In this document: positions 37,829 through 48,866 of the stretch, one piece after another
Layout of the letters: every line of letters starts with the position of its first letter
Position numbering within the stretch: position 1 is the stretch's first letter
NCBI GenBank assembly: GCA_949298575.1
Contig: CASFXH010000011.1
Location: 1 to 62,557, forward strand
Source of the DNA: an uncultured Parabacteroides sp.
GTDB taxonomy: Bacteria; Bacteroidota; Bacteroidia; Bacteroidales; Tannerellaceae
DNA length: 62,557 nucleotides
Direction: 5' to 3'
Translations under genes and position numbers: made by a program
Notes under the pieces: model-generated
Database searches by the model: none
Told to the model about the DNA's origin: nothing
What the model saw: the letters and a program-made list of their open reading frames with translations, nothing else

Positions 37829-38563
37829 TTAACGATTAGCTTTCTTTCTCTTGAAGTTTCTCTCCCTTCCAGCTCCTTGTCCTTCATTTCTACGTCCTGG
37901 TTCCTTATTCGACGTAAAAGAAGGTGCCAAATCACGCTTTCCGTAAACCTCACCACGGCAGATCCATACTTTTACGCCCAGCAAACCAACTTTTGTCAAA
38001 GCTTCAGCCAAGGCATAATCGATATCAGCTCTAAATGTATGCAATGGTGTCCTACCTTCCTTATACATTTCTGAACGGGCCATTTCCGCACCATTCAAAC
38101 GACCTGATATTTGAATCTTAATACCTTCAGCTCCCATTCTCATCGTCGATGCGATTGCCATCTTAACCGCACGCCGATATGCAATCTTTCCTTCCAATTG
38201 ACGAGCGATATTGTTTGCGACAATCACAGCATCCAATTCAGGTCTTTTTACTTCAAAAATATTAATCTGAACATCTTTATCCGTGATCTTCTTCAACTCC
38301 TCTTTCAATTTATCAACTTCTTGACCTCCCTTACCGATAATAATTCCCGGTCGAGAAGTACAAATAGTTATCGTGATCAATTTCAGCGTACGCTCAATCA
38401 CGATACGAGATACGCTAGCCTTTGCAAGACGGGCATTCAAATATTTACGAATCTTGCTATCCTCAAGCAAAGTATCTCCGTAATTCTTGCCGCCATACCA
38501 ATTGGAATCCCATCCACGGATAATTCCCAACCGATTACTAATTGGATTAACTTTCTGTCCCAT
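37829..38563 (-). CDS. rpsC: 30S ribosomal protein S3
   Basis: A 244-residue mRNA-entry protein with a type II KH domain ([18 protein letters not shown], about 60-80) and the S3 C-terminal domain ([16 protein letters not shown]). The ATG giving MGQKVNPIS is the family start; the frame remains open for 81 nt upstream through the rplV end but carries no homology there. It has an Arg/Gly/Lys-rich C-terminal tail. Confidence 0.98.
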   Translation of the reverse strand: MGQKVNPISNRLGIIRGWDSNWYGGKNYGDTLLEDSKIRKYLNARLAKASVSRIVIERTLKLITITICTSRPGIIIGKGGQEVDKLKEELKKITDKDVQINIFEVKRPELDAVIVANNIARQLEGKIAYRRAVKMAIASTMRMGAEGIKIQISGRLNGAEMARSEMYKEGRTPLHTFRADIDYALAEALTKVGLLGVKVWICRGEVYGKRDLAPSFTSNKEPGRRNEGQGAGRERNFKRKKANR

Positions 38564-38570
38564 CTGCAAA

Positions 38571-38975
38571 TTATTTTTGAGTATCTTTAATTGTATCAAC
38601 AAACAACGTAACGTGATTCGAACGCTTACGAATTCGATAACCACGTCCTTGAGGAGCCGGACGCATTCTCTTCAGTGTCGTAGCACAATCTACATAAATA
38701 GAAGAAATACACAATTCGCCCGCTTCTGCTTTCCGCTCATTCTTTTGCTCCCAGTTAGCAATTGCTGAACGAAGCAATTTTTCCACTCTAGCAGCAGCCT
38801 CCTTATTGGAAAATTTCAAAACGCCCAATGCACGATAAACTTCCATTCCACGCACCATATCAACAACAAGTCTCATCTTACGGGGGGATGTCGGCACATT
38901 CCGCAATTTCGCGAAATACATCGTTTTTCGGGCTTCTTTTCTAGCTTCTGCCGATATTCTTTTTCTAGCACCCAT
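38571..38975 (-). CDS. rplV: 50S ribosomal protein L22
   Basis: A 134-residue tunnel-lining protein. [20 protein letters not shown] (about 22-41) starts the family domain, and the extended hairpin tip is [16 protein letters not shown]. It has about 20 residues before the family core. Confidence 0.97.
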   Translation of the reverse strand: MGARKRISAEARKEARKTMYFAKLRNVPTSPRKMRLVVDMVRGMEVYRALGVLKFSNKEAAARVEKLLRSAIANWEQKNERKAEAGELCISSIYVDCATTLKRMRPAPQGRGYRIRKRSNHVTLFVDTIKDTQK

Positions 38976-39025
38976 TTTTATTCGATTCTTTCTTAATAAT
39001 TAAAAGTTACTTGCTTATTCCAAGA

Positions 39026-39295
39026 TTACTTTTTCTTGTTACCAGCATGGCCTCGGAATGTACGTGTTGGTGAAAATTCACCCAACTTATGACCAACCAT
39101 GTTCTCTGTCACAAAAACTGGAATAAATTTATTACCATTATGAACTGCGATAGTATGACCCACAAAATCAGGCGAAATCATAGATGCTCTTGACCATGTC
39201 TTGATGACAGACTTTTTTCCTGTCTCATTCATAGCAAGCACCTTCTTTTCTAGCTTGACATCAATATATGGACCTTTTTTAAGTGAACGACTCAT
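39026..39295 (-). CDS. rpsS: 30S ribosomal protein S19
   Basis: An 89-residue head protein ([52 protein letters not shown]). Confidence 0.98.
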   Translation of the reverse strand: MSRSLKKGPYIDVKLEKKVLAMNETGKKSVIKTWSRASMISPDFVGHTIAVHNGNKFIPVFVTENMVGHKLGEFSPTRTFRGHAGNKKK

Positions 39296-39315
39296 AGTTT
39301 TTCAAATTAATCAGA

Positions 39316-40140
39316 TTACTTCTTCCTTCTTTCAATAATGTATTTCGAAGAATGCTTCTTTGGAGCTCTTGTCTTCAAGCCCTTAGCATATAAGCCCTTC
39401 CGTGATCTAGGATGACCACCAGAAGCACGTCCTTCACCACCACCCATTGGGTGATCAACTGGGTTCATAACGACACCACGGTTACGAGGACGACGGCCAA
39501 GCCATCTAGAACGACCCGCTTTACCTGATTTTTCGAGACCATGATCCGAATTTCCTACCGCACCGATCGTAGCTTTACAAGTAGCCAGAATCTTTCTTGT
39601 TTCACCTGAAGGCATCTTAATAATCGCATAAGCGCCTTCCTTGGATACTAATTGAGCAAAAACGCCTGCGGAACGAACCAATTTAGCGCCTTGCCCCGGA
39701 CGAAGCTCAATATTATGAATAATTGTACCAACAGGAATACTTGCCAAAGGCAACGTATTTCCAACCTCTGGAGGTACCGCGCTTCCAGAAATCACTGTTT
39801 GGCCGACTTCCAATCCGTTAGGAGCGATAATATAACTTTTCGCTCCATCCGCATAATACAACAACGCAATACGAGAAGAACGGTTAGGATCGTATTCGAT
39901 TGTTTTCACTTTCGCTGGAACGCCATCCTTATTTCTCTTGAAGTCGATCAATCTATATTTACGCTTATGGCCACCGCCAATATAACGCATTGTCATCTTA
40001 CCGGTATTGTTACGGCCACCCGTACTCTTCTTGCCGACTACAAGAGACTTCTCTGGTGTACTTGCAGTGATTTCATCAAATGCACCAATAATTTTGTGTC
40101 TTTGCCCCGGTGTTGTGGGCTTTAATTTCCGAATTCCCAT
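39316..40140 (-). CDS. rplB: 50S ribosomal protein L2
   Basis: A 274-residue 23S-binding protein required for subunit association and peptidyl transfer. The OB and SH3-like domains are present, with the conserved [13 protein letters not shown] loop (about 224-236), whose histidine is near the catalytic centre. Confidence 0.98.
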   Translation of the reverse strand: MGIRKLKPTTPGQRHKIIGAFDEITASTPEKSLVVGKKSTGGRNNTGKMTMRYIGGGHKRKYRLIDFKRNKDGVPAKVKTIEYDPNRSSRIALLYYADGAKSYIIAPNGLEVGQTVISGSAVPPEVGNTLPLASIPVGTIIHNIELRPGQGAKLVRSAGVFAQLVSKEGAYAIIKMPSGETRKILATCKATIGAVGNSDHGLEKSGKAGRSRWLGRRPRNRGVVMNPVDHPMGGGEGRASGGHPRSRKGLYAKGLKTRAPKKHSSKYIIERRKK

Positions 40141-40148
40141 TTCTTGTT

Positions 40149-40442
40149 TTAGATATTACTAAAGAAATCAATTGTCTCACCCTCCTTCAAAGTAACGATC
40201 GCTTTTTTGAAGGCGGCTTGCTTACCACTAATGATGCCAGATTTCGTATAACGAGTCTTACGCTTGCCAGAATAATTCATCGTATTCACGGAAACGACAT
40301 GCACATTATACATCTCTTCTACAGCTTTTCTAATTTCAAACTTATCGGCATCAGGAGAAACACGAAAACCATAACGATTCGGCATCTTTTCGGTGATCGC
40401 TGTCATCTTCTCCGTTACAATAGGTTTAATAATAATTCCCAT
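40149..40442 (-). CDS. rplW: 50S ribosomal protein L23
   Basis: A 97-residue protein at the tunnel exit, docking site for trigger factor and SRP ([42 protein letters not shown]). Confidence 0.97.
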   Translation of the reverse strand: MGIIIKPIVTEKMTAITEKMPNRYGFRVSPDADKFEIRKAVEEMYNVHVVSVNTMNYSGKRKTRYTKSGIISGKQAAFKKAIVTLKEGETIDFFSNI

Positions 40443-40453
40443 TTTCTTTCTCC

Positions 40454-41083
40454 TTATGCTTTAAAATTATTCTCCAAAACCGCTACTGACTTTTCTGTCA
40501 AAACAAGATTAACAGCGTTTAATACATCATACGTATTTAACTCAGAAGCACTTACAACTTTCGTCTTTTCCAAATTTCGAGAAGACAAATATACGAACTT
40601 ATTCTGTTCTGGCAGAACCATAAGCAACTTTTTACCAGCAATGTTAAGATTTTTTACAATTGCGATAAAATCCTTTGTCTTAGGAGCCTCCAACGAGAAA
40701 TCCTCAACTACAACAATCGCGTTGTTTTTAGCCTTATAACTCAAAGCTGACTTACGAGCCAAAGCCTTCACTTTCTTGTTCAATTTCTGGCTATAATCAC
40801 GCGGCTTCGGACCGAACACACGGCCACCACCCACCAACAGCGGAGAGTTGATGTCACCACGGCGAGCGCCACCTCCACCTTTTTGGCGGATCAATTTGCG
40901 CGTACTACCAGATACCTCGCTTCTCTCCTTTGACTTATGTGTACCTTGACGCTGATTTGCCAAATATTGCTTAACAGCCAAATAAAGCACATGGTCATTG
41001 GGCTCTATACCAAAAATCTCATCATTCAAAGTTACCTTTCTTCCGGTATCTTCGCCTTTAATATTATATACGCTCAGTTCCAT
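40454..41083 (-). CDS. rplD: 50S ribosomal protein L4
   Basis: A 209-residue tunnel protein. The long loop reaching the tunnel includes [19 protein letters not shown] (about 60-80). The ATG at 41083 overlaps the rplC stop by one base (the preceding in-frame codon is GTG). In enterobacteria L4 represses the S10 operon. Confidence 0.97.
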   Translation of the reverse strand: MELSVYNIKGEDTGRKVTLNDEIFGIEPNDHVLYLAVKQYLANQRQGTHKSKERSEVSGSTRKLIRQKGGGGARRGDINSPLLVGGGRVFGPKPRDYSQKLNKKVKALARKSALSYKAKNNAIVVVEDFSLEAPKTKDFIAIVKNLNIAGKKLLMVLPEQNKFVYLSSRNLEKTKVVSASELNTYDVLNAVNLVLTEKSVAVLENNFKA

Positions 41084-41700
41084 CACTTATTGATTAATAA
41101 AATTGAACCCTTTGCTCCAGGAACAGATCCTTTAACCAATAAAAGATTATGTTCCGGCATTACCTTGATCACCTGAAGATTTTGCACAGTCACGCGCTCA
41201 TTTCCCAATTGGCCAGCCATTCTCATGCCCTTAAATACTTTCGCGGGATAAGAACAAGCACCAATACTACCCGGGGCACGCAAACGATTGTGCTGACCAT
41301 GGGTTGACTGACCGACACCACCAAAACCATGACGCTTGACTACGCCTTGGAAGCCCTTACCTTTAGAGGTTCCAACAACATCCACAAATCCAGCGTCTTC
41401 AAACAAATCTACCGTAATAACGTCACCTAATTGATAAACGTTCTCAAATCCCTTGAACTCAGCCAAGTATCTCTTGGGCGTCACACCAGCTTTCTTAAAA
41501 TGGCCCATTTCCGGATTCGTCGTATGCTTCTCTTTCTTGTCTTGGAAGCCTAATTGAATCGCTTCATAGCCATCGTTCGCAAGCGTTTTAATTTGTGTAA
41601 CAACACAAGGACCCACTTCGATAACAGTGCATGGAAGATTCTTTCCCTCGGCACTGAAAACGGATGTCATTCCGATTTTCTTTCCTAATAATCCTGGCAT
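41083..41700 (-). CDS. rplC: 50S ribosomal protein L3
   Basis: A 205-residue protein with one extension reaching the peptidyl-transferase centre ([20 protein letters not shown] region, then [20 protein letters not shown]). It starts [15 protein letters not shown]. Confidence 0.98.
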   Translation of the reverse strand: MPGLLGKKIGMTSVFSAEGKNLPCTVIEVGPCVVTQIKTLANDGYEAIQLGFQDKKEKHTTNPEMGHFKKAGVTPKRYLAEFKGFENVYQLGDVITVDLFEDAGFVDVVGTSKGKGFQGVVKRHGFGGVGQSTHGQHNRLRAPGSIGACSYPAKVFKGMRMAGQLGNERVTVQNLQVIKVMPEHNLLLVKGSVPGAKGSILLINK

Positions 41701-41726
41701 TTCACTAACAATTAAAAAACTTAAAC

Positions 41727-42032
41727 TTAAACTTTAATCTCGACCTCAACGCCACTCGGCAATTCGAGTTTCATCAAGGCATCAACCGTCTTAGCGGTTG
41801 AACTATAAATATCAATCAATCTCTTGAAAGATGAAAGTTCGAACTGCTCACGTGATTTCTTATTCACGAATGTTGAGCGGTTCACCGTGAAGATACGCTT
41901 GTGCGTAGGAAGTGGAATAGGACCACTTACTACCGCACCTGTAGCCTTCACAGTTTTTACGATCTTCTCCGCGGATTTATCCACCAAAGAATAATCGTAA
42001 GATTTCAATTTAATTCTGATCTTTTGGCTCAT
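41727..42032 (-). CDS. rpsJ: 30S ribosomal protein S10
   Basis: A 101-residue head protein, also the antitermination factor NusE ([37 protein letters not shown]). It follows fusA after 23 nt; tuf, often found between them in other phyla, is absent. Confidence 0.98.
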   Translation of the reverse strand: MSQKIRIKLKSYDYSLVDKSAEKIVKTVKATGAVVSGPIPLPTHKRIFTVNRSTFVNKKSREQFELSSFKRLIDIYSSTAKTVDALMKLELPSGVEVEIKV

Positions 42033-42055
42033 ATTTTTAATGATATATTCAAATT

Positions 42056-44185
42056 TTACTTGATCAAATCCGCACGACCCTGAACTTCAGTCAATACTTG
42101 TTTTGCGATAGTGGGCGAAACTTGAGCGTAGTGAGAAAACTGCATGGAAGAAGTCGCACGCCCCGATGTAATGGTGCGCAAAGCCGTCACATAACCAAAA
42201 GTCTCCGCCAAAGGAACTTTTGCCTTAACGATACGAGCGCCCGTACGACTAGACTCCATTCCTTCTACTTGACCCCGACGCTTGTTCAGGTCACCAATCA
42301 CGTCACCCATACTCTCCTCTGGAGTTACGACCTCAATCTTCATGATCGGCTCCATCAAAGCTGGTCCCGCCTTTTCACAAGCGTTCTTAAATGCTTGAAT
42401 AGCGGCAATCTCAAACGATAACTGATCCGAGTCTACAGGGTGATAAGATCCGTCAAGCAAAGTAACCTTCAATTGATCCAAAGGATAACCAGCCAAGACA
42501 CCATTTTTCATGGCCTTCTCAAAGCCCTTTTGAACAGAAGGAATAAACTCCTTAGGCACATTACCACCCTTCACCTCATCTACGAATTGAAGAGAACCTG
42601 TAAAGTCTGGATCTACCGGCTCAATGCGTACGATAATATCCGCGAATTTACCACGGCCACCCGTTTGCTTTTTATAAACCTCACGCAATTCTACCGACTT
42701 CGTGATAGCCTCCTTATAAGTAACCTGAGGACGACCTTGATTGCACTCTACCTTGAACTCGCGACGAAGGCGATCAATAATAATATCCAAGTGGAGCTCA
42801 CCCATACCGCTAATGACAGTCTGGCCTGTTTCCTCATTAGTCTGCACACGGAATGTAGGATCCTCTTCGGCCAATTTCGCCAAACCAATACCCAACTTAT
42901 CCAAATCCTTCTGAGTCTTAGGCTCAACCGCGATACCAATCACAGGATCAGGGAACTCCATCGATTCCAAAACGATCGGATTGTTCTCATCGCACAAGGT
43001 ATCACCAGTTCTGATGTCCTTAAAACCAACTCCTGCGCCAATATCACCGCAACCAATTACCTCCATTGGATTCTGTTTATTCGAATGCATTTGGAACAAG
43101 CGCGAAACCCGCTCTTTCTTGCCCGAACGCGTATTCAGCACATAAGAACCCGCGGCCATCGAGCCCGCATAAACACGGAAAAAGCACAAACGGCCTACAT
43201 AAGGATCTGTCGCGATCTTGAACGCCAAAGCCGTCAATGGCTCTTCGAACAAAGGCTTACGAGAAACGACTTTATCCGGATCACTCGGATCATGTCCTTC
43301 AATCGCGGGCGTATCCTCAGGACTCGGCAAATAAGCGCAAACCGCATCCAACAAGGTTTGAACACCCTTATTCTTGAACGAAGATCCACAAATCACTGGA
43401 TTGATTTGCATCGACAATGTTCCCTTACGAATAGCATCCCGAATCTCCTCGTTCGTAATCGTTGAAGGATCATCAAAATACTTCTCCATCAAAGTATCAT
43501 CACACTCCGCCAGAGCCTCGAGCATTTTATCTCTCCACTCCTCAGCTTCAGCCTTCAAATTCTCCGGAATCTCCTCCGTTGAATACTCAGCGCCCATTGT
43601 CTCATCATGCCAGAAAATCGCTTTCATGCCAATCAAATCAACCACACCCTTGAAATTCTCCTCCGCGCCAATCGGGATTTGAATCGGGCAAGGCGTCGCG
43701 CCCAGCACCTCCTTAATCTGACGAACAACCTCAAAGAAATTAGCCCCTGAGCGATCCATCTTGTTCACATAACAAATACGCGGTACGTTATACTTATCAG
43801 CTTGGCGCCAAACCGTCTCTGACTGAGGTTCAACACCACCTACCGCGCAGAACGTAGCCACCGCGCCGTCGAGGACGCGCAACGAGCGCTCAACCTCCAC
43901 CGTGAAGTCAACGTGCCCCGGAGTATCAATCAAATTGATTTTATATTTCTCATTATTATATTTCCAGAAAGTGGTCGTCGCGGCAGAAGTGATCGTAATA
44001 CCACGCTCCTGCTCTTGCTCCATCCAGTCCATTGTAGCGGCACCATCATGCACCTCACCGATCTTATGAGTTAAACCGGTGTAGAAAAGAATACGCTCAG
44101 AGGTCGTCGTCTTTCCGGCATCGATATGTGCCATGATACCAATATTTCTGGTGTATTTTAACAGTTCGTCAGCTTTTGTTGCCAT
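42056..44185 (-). CDS. fusA: Elongation factor G
   Basis: GTPase that drives ribosome translocation (with RRF it also splits ribosomes). The 709-residue protein has G1 [14 protein letters not shown] (about 18-31), the DTPGHVDF G3 motif, NKMDRSG (G4) and the five EF-G domains with the [13 protein letters not shown] domain IV/V junction. Codon bias is strong, as for the neighbouring ribosomal genes. Confidence 0.98.
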   Translation of the reverse strand: MATKADELLKYTRNIGIMAHIDAGKTTTSERILFYTGLTHKIGEVHDGAATMDWMEQEQERGITITSAATTTFWKYNNEKYKINLIDTPGHVDFTVEVERSLRVLDGAVATFCAVGGVEPQSETVWRQADKYNVPRICYVNKMDRSGANFFEVVRQIKEVLGATPCPIQIPIGAEENFKGVVDLIGMKAIFWHDETMGAEYSTEEIPENLKAEAEEWRDKMLEALAECDDTLMEKYFDDPSTITNEEIRDAIRKGTLSMQINPVICGSSFKNKGVQTLLDAVCAYLPSPEDTPAIEGHDPSDPDKVVSRKPLFEEPLTALAFKIATDPYVGRLCFFRVYAGSMAAGSYVLNTRSGKKERVSRLFQMHSNKQNPMEVIGCGDIGAGVGFKDIRTGDTLCDENNPIVLESMEFPDPVIGIAVEPKTQKDLDKLGIGLAKLAEEDPTFRVQTNEETGQTVISGMGELHLDIIIDRLRREFKVECNQGRPQVTYKEAITKSVELREVYKKQTGGRGKFADIIVRIEPVDPDFTGSLQFVDEVKGGNVPKEFIPSVQKGFEKAMKNGVLAGYPLDQLKVTLLDGSYHPVDSDQLSFEIAAIQAFKNACEKAGPALMEPIMKIEVVTPEESMGDVIGDLNKRRGQVEGMESSRTGARIVKAKVPLAETFGYVTALRTITSGRATSSMQFSHYAQVSPTIAKQVLTEVQGRADLIK

Positions 44186-44220
44186 CTGTATTTACTCTTA
44201 TTCTTGCTTATTTTTGAAAG

Positions 44221-44697
44221 TTAAAATCTAAAATGAGCGAACGCACGGTTAGCCTCAGCCATACGGTGCATATCCTCTTTTCTCTTGAATGCGCCGCCTT
44301 GGTTGTTGAATGCGTCAACAATTTCCGCGGATAATTTATCAGCCATTGTTTTACCACCACGCTTACGAGCGAAAATGATCAAATTCTTCATTGAGATGGA
44401 CTCTTTGCGATCCGGGCGGATCTCTGTAGGTACCTGGAATGTGGCGCCACCGACACGACGGGATTTCACTTCCACTTGCGGCGTAATGTTATCTAAGGCA
44501 GCTTTCCAGATCTCCAATGCGGATTTCTCTTCGTTCGGCAATTTCGCTTTCACGTTTTCCAATGCGGAATAGAAGATCTCGAAAGCGACGTTCTTCTTGC
44601 CGTCATACATCAAATGGTTAACGAATTTCGTAACCTTTACATCACCATAAACAGGATCAGGCAATATGTGCCTTTTCTTTGGCTTTGCTTTTCTCAT
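44221..44697 (-). CDS. rpsG: 30S ribosomal protein S7
   Basis: A 158-residue 16S-binding head protein ([39 protein letters not shown]). The 153-nt gap to rpsL is mostly AT-rich and carries one dyad GGTTC-CGCC-GAACC (44751-44764), which could form a small intercistronic hairpin. Confidence 0.98.
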   Translation of the reverse strand: MRKAKPKKRHILPDPVYGDVKVTKFVNHLMYDGKKNVAFEIFYSALENVKAKLPNEEKSALEIWKAALDNITPQVEVKSRRVGGATFQVPTEIRPDRKESISMKNLIIFARKRGGKTMADKLSAEIVDAFNNQGGAFKRKEDMHRMAEANRAFAHFRF

Positions 44698-44850
44698 TTC
44701 CTTTAATAATTTCGTTCTTGTTTTTGGGTTGCCTTTAATTTGTCTTCAACGGTTCCGCCGAACCATTTACTCAACCTTTCAGCTTATCCAAACAACTCAA
44801 ACCTAATTTAACGACTTAATTTAAAATCTCAGTTTGAAGGTGTAGTGTTT

Positions 44851-45261
44851 TTACTTCTTCTTTCCTTTAGCAGCTGCGGCGGCCTGACCTGGTTTAGGTC
44901 TCTTAACGCCATACTTCGAGCGACGTTGCGTACGGGCATTCACGCCAGCGGTATCCAACGTACCCCGAACGATGTGATAACGCACACCCGGCAGATCCTT
45001 CACACGACCACCACGCACCAATACGATCGAGTGCTCCTGCAAGTTATGGCCCTCTCCCGGAATGTAAGAGTTCACTTCCTTACCGTTTGTCAAACGAACT
45101 CTCGCGACTTTACGCATCGCGGAATTAGGCTTCTTCGGAGTCGTCGTGTAAACACGGACACAGACACCACGTCTTTGAGGACATGAATCCAACGCGGGCG
45201 ACTTACCCTTCACCACCAAAGTTTCCCTTCCTTTTCTAACTAATTGTTGAATTGTAGGCAT
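44851..45261 (-). CDS. rpsL: 30S ribosomal protein S12
   Basis: A 136-residue decoding-centre protein. The streptomycin-relevant lysines are in the wild-type contexts [12 protein letters not shown] and [13 protein letters not shown]. An Ala/Lys-rich tail ([11 protein letters not shown]) follows the core. It is the first gene of the superoperon, with its promoter about 135 nt upstream. Confidence 0.98.
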   Translation of the reverse strand: MPTIQQLVRKGRETLVVKGKSPALDSCPQRRGVCVRVYTTTPKKPNSAMRKVARVRLTNGKEVNSYIPGEGHNLQEHSIVLVRGGRVKDLPGVRYHIVRGTLDTAGVNARTQRRSKYGVKRPKPGQAAAAAKGKKK

Positions 45262-45394
45262 TTCTTCTTTCTTTAAACTTTGAATCTCTGTATTTATTTT
45301 TTTAATTTTCTAATCTCGACCACGGCAGGCTCGTTTATGGCTAAGATATCAAGCACTTATTCACCATTTTACGCACCCTGCGCTTAAATCGCCG

Positions 45395-45424
45395 CAAAGG
45401 TACACATTTGTGGCTGTTCCTCAA
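45395..45424 (-). promoter_or_regulatory. Promoter of the rpsL superoperon
   Basis: On the minus strand ATTG (TTG at 45422-45424), a 19-nt spacer and TACCTTTG (45395-45402) match the Bacteroides consensus. It leaves a leader of roughly 125 nt before rpsL, in which I see no clear ribosomal-protein binding structure. Confidence 0.7.
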
Positions 45425-45546
45425 TCCGAAAGGATACCCCAATAGGATTATTTATACTTATTTAACCATCATGCCGCCTTGAAAGGCTTATCCCTCTTTC
45501 GCGAGCATCCTAACCTGACAAGAACAAACGGACAAAAAAATATCAC

Positions 45547-45677
45547 CATACCCGAATGTATACTTCAAATACGCTCCCGAGTATGTTTTTCTTATAATAC
45601 CTATTATTAGCTGCTCATAATGCCTACTATAAGATCGTCACTATTGGGTTATAAGGAGGTTATAATAGGCATTATAA
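45547..45677. repeat. Array of about six AT-rich dyads, 22-24 bp spacing
   Basis: Dyads are centred near 45554 (ATAC...GTAT), 45576 (ATAC...GTAT), 45600 (ATAATA-CC-TATTAT), 45623 (ATAATG-CC-TACTAT, imperfect), 45646 (weak) and 45668 (TATAAT-AGGC-ATTATA). Centre spacings are 22-24 bp. The last unit shares AGGCATTATAA with the array at 18561. The array fills much of the 456-bp gap between the lipoprotein 3' end and rpsL. The remainder holds the rpsL promoter and leader. Confidence 0.78.
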
Positions 45678-45717
45678 TTATCACTGAATATCAACTAATT
45701 AAAGCCTTGAAATCTTC

Positions 45718-46998
45718 CTATTCCATCAAGATCACGACAGGATTGTCTTCTTCCGTCAAACGCTTGAGCGCCTTGATCTCCTCCGGCCAGTCGTCACGCC
45801 AAGGATGCTCATCAAACCATTCCAAAAGCTCATATGACTGAATGATTTGGGCGAACTCACCCGAAGGAGACGAGAAAGAAGGTTGCAAAGGAATGAAAGC
45901 GTTCAAATCATCACGCAAACCTTCCCCGAACGACGCGACTTTCACCTCACCACTTTCCTTATTATATAGCGCGTTATACACTTCCCATTCCGATTGGTCG
46001 AAAAGATTCACCACAAAACGAAGCCACAAGACTCGTTCGCTCTCATAAACATCCATGGGATAAATCGCCCCGTCTTTCTCCGGATCATAACGATCTTTCC
46101 TATCCCAACGCATCTCGCCAAAGTCAAGACGCCTCACAGGCGTCAATCCCGTAGTCCCCACTTGGTAGATCGTATCGTTAAAAGTCTCCCGGAAAAACAG
46201 CTTATCGCCCACATGCCAAAAGATTTGCTCCGAGGGGAGAAGCGCATTCTTCCGACTGTCCCTAAAACTCAAATAGATAATATCGCGCCCCGTCTCCTCT
46301 TGCTGGAACATCTCCATCTTCAGGATATCCGCCATATTCCCAGACAATGGACTGACCGGCTCCCCATGAGAAGGATATGAAGCCAGTAAAGAGTCGCCAC
46401 GGTAAAGCAAAATCCGGTCCGGCTTATCAAGCGTCGCGGGTAAATGAACAACCGTCGTGCTATCGTTTAAATAATCATACGTATCTACCCCGAAAAGGCC
46501 ATCGGTCACCTCCTGATCACGATAATCACCCACAAAATGCCCCGCCACATCATAAATCACGGATCGCCCATTTCCGGCCGAGAAATAAACGTGTCCCGCC
46601 GCCGCGTTCGGCCAACCGGAAAGCGTGAGACTACCTTCCGGATCATTACCAATATGCCCGATCGAATTCAAGAAACGGCCCGAATTCTTATCGAATGCCA
46701 GACAGCCATGGTCAGAGGAGATTATCAAGCGATCGCCCACAATCCAAACAACCGGACGATCGCCCACTAAAGCGGAATCGGATGTTTCCAAAGGCACATA
46801 ACGTATTTTCGTAAAGCAATCGGAAGCATTCAAAAAGGAGGAAGGAGAGCGATAAGCCTCTCCTATCGGTATCACCTCAATCGACTTTTCCTCATCTGCC
46901 GCTCGGCCACAAGAGAAAAAGAAACAAGGCGCAAAAAGCGCCAACATCACACACGCATTCACTTTTTTTATAAAATCAATATATTTAAAATTAACCAT
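45718..46998 (-). CDS. 6-bladed beta-propeller (DUF4934/DUF4221-like) lipoprotein
   Basis: A predicted surface or periplasmic lipoprotein of about 426 residues. A hydrophobic signal ends in a lipobox-like CFFFSC (Cys about 30). The rest shows propeller-type repeats such as FLNASDCFTKIRYVPLETSD and LISSDHGCLAFDKNSGRFL (a strand followed by F-D-K-x-G), common in Bacteroidales 6-bladed propeller lipoproteins. The start ATG overlaps the mutL stop (TGATG). The binding partner is unknown. Confidence 0.78.
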   Translation of the reverse strand: MVNFKYIDFIKKVNACVMLALFAPCFFFSCGRAADEEKSIEVIPIGEAYRSPSSFLNASDCFTKIRYVPLETSDSALVGDRPVVWIVGDRLIISSDHGCLAFDKNSGRFLNSIGHIGNDPEGSLTLSGWPNAAAGHVYFSAGNGRSVIYDVAGHFVGDYRDQEVTDGLFGVDTYDYLNDSTTVVHLPATLDKPDRILLYRGDSLLASYPSHGEPVSPLSGNMADILKMEMFQQEETGRDIIYLSFRDSRKNALLPSEQIFWHVGDKLFFRETFNDTIYQVGTTGLTPVRRLDFGEMRWDRKDRYDPEKDGAIYPMDVYESERVLWLRFVVNLFDQSEWEVYNALYNKESGEVKVASFGEGLRDDLNAFIPLQPSFSSPSGEFAQIIQSYELLEWFDEHPWRDDWPEEIKALKRLTEEDNPVVILME

Positions 46999-48866
46999 CA
47001 CTTAAACCGCTTCTCCAACTCGGCATCCGACAACAAGGTCAATATCTTCTTGCCATCGGGCGTGAGATTCGCCTCTTTCGACGAGAATAAGGTGGCCAAA
47101 AGATCGTCGATCTCTTCTTTCGACAACGACTTCCCGATAGGAATAGCTGCCGCCTTCGCCAAGGAAAGGGCCAAGGACGAAGCGACCTTCTCATGCGCTT
47201 CTTGCCCTGTTTCCATCACGTCCGCCAACAAATCGCGCAAGAGCTTAACCATATCAATACGCTCCAGCCCCACGGGCAATCCATTGATCGAGAAAGTACC
47301 TCCACCCAAATCAGACAAGTCAAAACCCATGAAACGCAAATCATCCATCACGGAGGGCAATAGAGCCCGCTCCGAAGGCGTAAACTCAATCACCTCGGGG
47401 AAAAGGATTTGTTGTGAATTGCCCCGGCGCTGGGATATGTTCTCCAAATAGCGATCATACAAAATCCGGATATGCGCCCGCCGTTGATCCACCAACGCCA
47501 AACCCGACTTCAAGCCCACCAAAATGTAATGCCGCTTATATTGAATGGAAGGGAAACCGTCCTCATCTGAAAACAAAGAAGTCACTTCCCGCGTATCTTT
47601 CCCTACGACCGTTCGTTCCTCCTCGCTCAACTTATCCAAAGGGATAGAGGCCAACTCACGTTGGACAGCCTCCTTATCATCCTCAAAGCCCTTATACAGA
47701 GCGGTCCAATCGAACGAATCTTGATTGTCCGGCCCCTCAGAAGATTCCTCGAATGGATTATAAGACTTATTGACGTGGACCTTCGGTTCCGGACGCGACT
47801 CCTTAGAGGCCTTAACCGGATTATAAACAGGGATATCGATCACGTCATCCATATTAAAATCAATCGTCGGGATGGCACTAGACTTCGCTAAGGCTTCCCG
47901 GATGGCCGCCAATAAGATTTGCCAAATCGGTTGCTCATTCTCGAACTTGATCTCTGTCTTCGTCGGATGGATATTCACGTCGATTGTCGCCGGATCCAAT
48001 GTGAAATAAATAAAATAGGAAGGTTGCTCTCCCGCCGGGATCAATTGCTCATAAGCCTGCATGACCGCCTTATGGAAATAGGGATGCTTCATGAAACGCC
48101 CATTCACGAAGAAATACTGCAAAGCCCCACGCTTCTTGGTCGCGTCCGGACGTCCTATAAATCCAGATACCGTGACCAACGAGCTTTGCGCGTCAATCGT
48201 CAGCATCTTCTGGTTTATGTTCTTGCCATAAACATTCACGATACGTTGCCGAAGGCCCGATTCTGGCAAGCTCATTATTTCCGTCCCATTATGGTACAAG
48301 GAAAAAGCGATATGAGGATTAACCAGCGCGCCCCGTTCGAATTCGTTTATAATATTACGGAATTCCGTCTCGTTCGACTTCAAGAACTTCCGCCGAGCGG
48401 GGACGTTAAAAAACAAATTCTTCACGGAAAAAGAACTGCCTTCCGCGCAAGCCTCAGGCTCGGCGCTTTCGATCACTGAGCCTGAGATTCGCAAGCGAGT
48501 GCCCAAATCCGTTCCCTCTTGACGAGTAAGCAACTCAACCTGAGCCACCGCGGCGATCGAGGCTAAAGCCTCCCCGCGGAAGCCCATCGAGCGCAAGGAA
48601 AACAGATCCTCTACCGACGAGATCTTGGAAGTCGCGTGCCGCTCAAAAGCCATCCTCGCGTCGGTCTCGGACATACCTTTTCCATCGTCTACCACTTGGA
48701 TCAAGGTCTTTCCGGCGTCCTTAATAATCACGCTTATGTTCTGCCCCCCCGCGTCAATCGCATTTTCCATCAATTCTTTTACGACAGACGCGGGACGCTG
48801 GATGACCTCACCCGCCGCGATCTGGTTCGCGATATGGTCTGGGAGCAGATGAATAATGTCACTCAT
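46998..48866 (-). CDS. mutL: DNA mismatch repair protein MutL
   Basis: Matchmaker ATPase of mismatch repair. The 622-residue protein has the GHKL ATPase motifs near the N-terminus (ENAIDAGGQNISVIIKDAG, DDGKGMSE, GFRGEALASIAAV). The C-terminal domain (about 430-622) dimerises and may carry endonuclease activity. The canonical DQHA(X)2E(X)4E metal motif appears replaced by VDQRRAHIRILYDRY, so nicking activity is uncertain. The ATG overlaps the upstream gene stop (ATGA). Confidence 0.95.
   Translation of the reverse strand: MSDIIHLLPDHIANQIAAGEVIQRPASVVKELMENAIDAGGQNISVIIKDAGKTLIQVVDDGKGMSETDARMAFERHATSKISSVEDLFSLRSMGFRGEALASIAAVAQVELLTRQEGTDLGTRLRISGSVIESAEPEACAEGSSFSVKNLFFNVPARRKFLKSNETEFRNIINEFERGALVNPHIAFSLYHNGTEIMSLPESGLRQRIVNVYGKNINQKMLTIDAQSSLVTVSGFIGRPDATKKRGALQYFFVNGRFMKHPYFHKAVMQAYEQLIPAGEQPSYFIYFTLDPATIDVNIHPTKTEIKFENEQPIWQILLAAIREALAKSSAIPTIDFNMDDVIDIPVYNPVKASKESRPEPKVHVNKSYNPFEESSEGPDNQDSFDWTALYKGFEDDKEAVQRELASIPLDKLSEEERTVVGKDTREVTSLFSDEDGFPSIQYKRHYILVGLKSGLALVDQRRAHIRILYDRYLENISQRRGNSQQILFPEVIEFTPSERALLPSVMDDLRFMGFDLSDLGGGTFSINGLPVGLERIDMVKLLRDLLADVMETGQEAHEKVASSLALSLAKAAAIPIGKSLSKEEIDDLLATLFSSKEANLTPDGKKILTLLSDAELEKRFK

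Noticed and set aside
44751-44764. Regulatory hairpin GGTTC-CGCC-GAACC between rpsL and rpsG
   Set aside because: A single 5-bp dyad is weak evidence for control; it is noted in the rpsG entry only.
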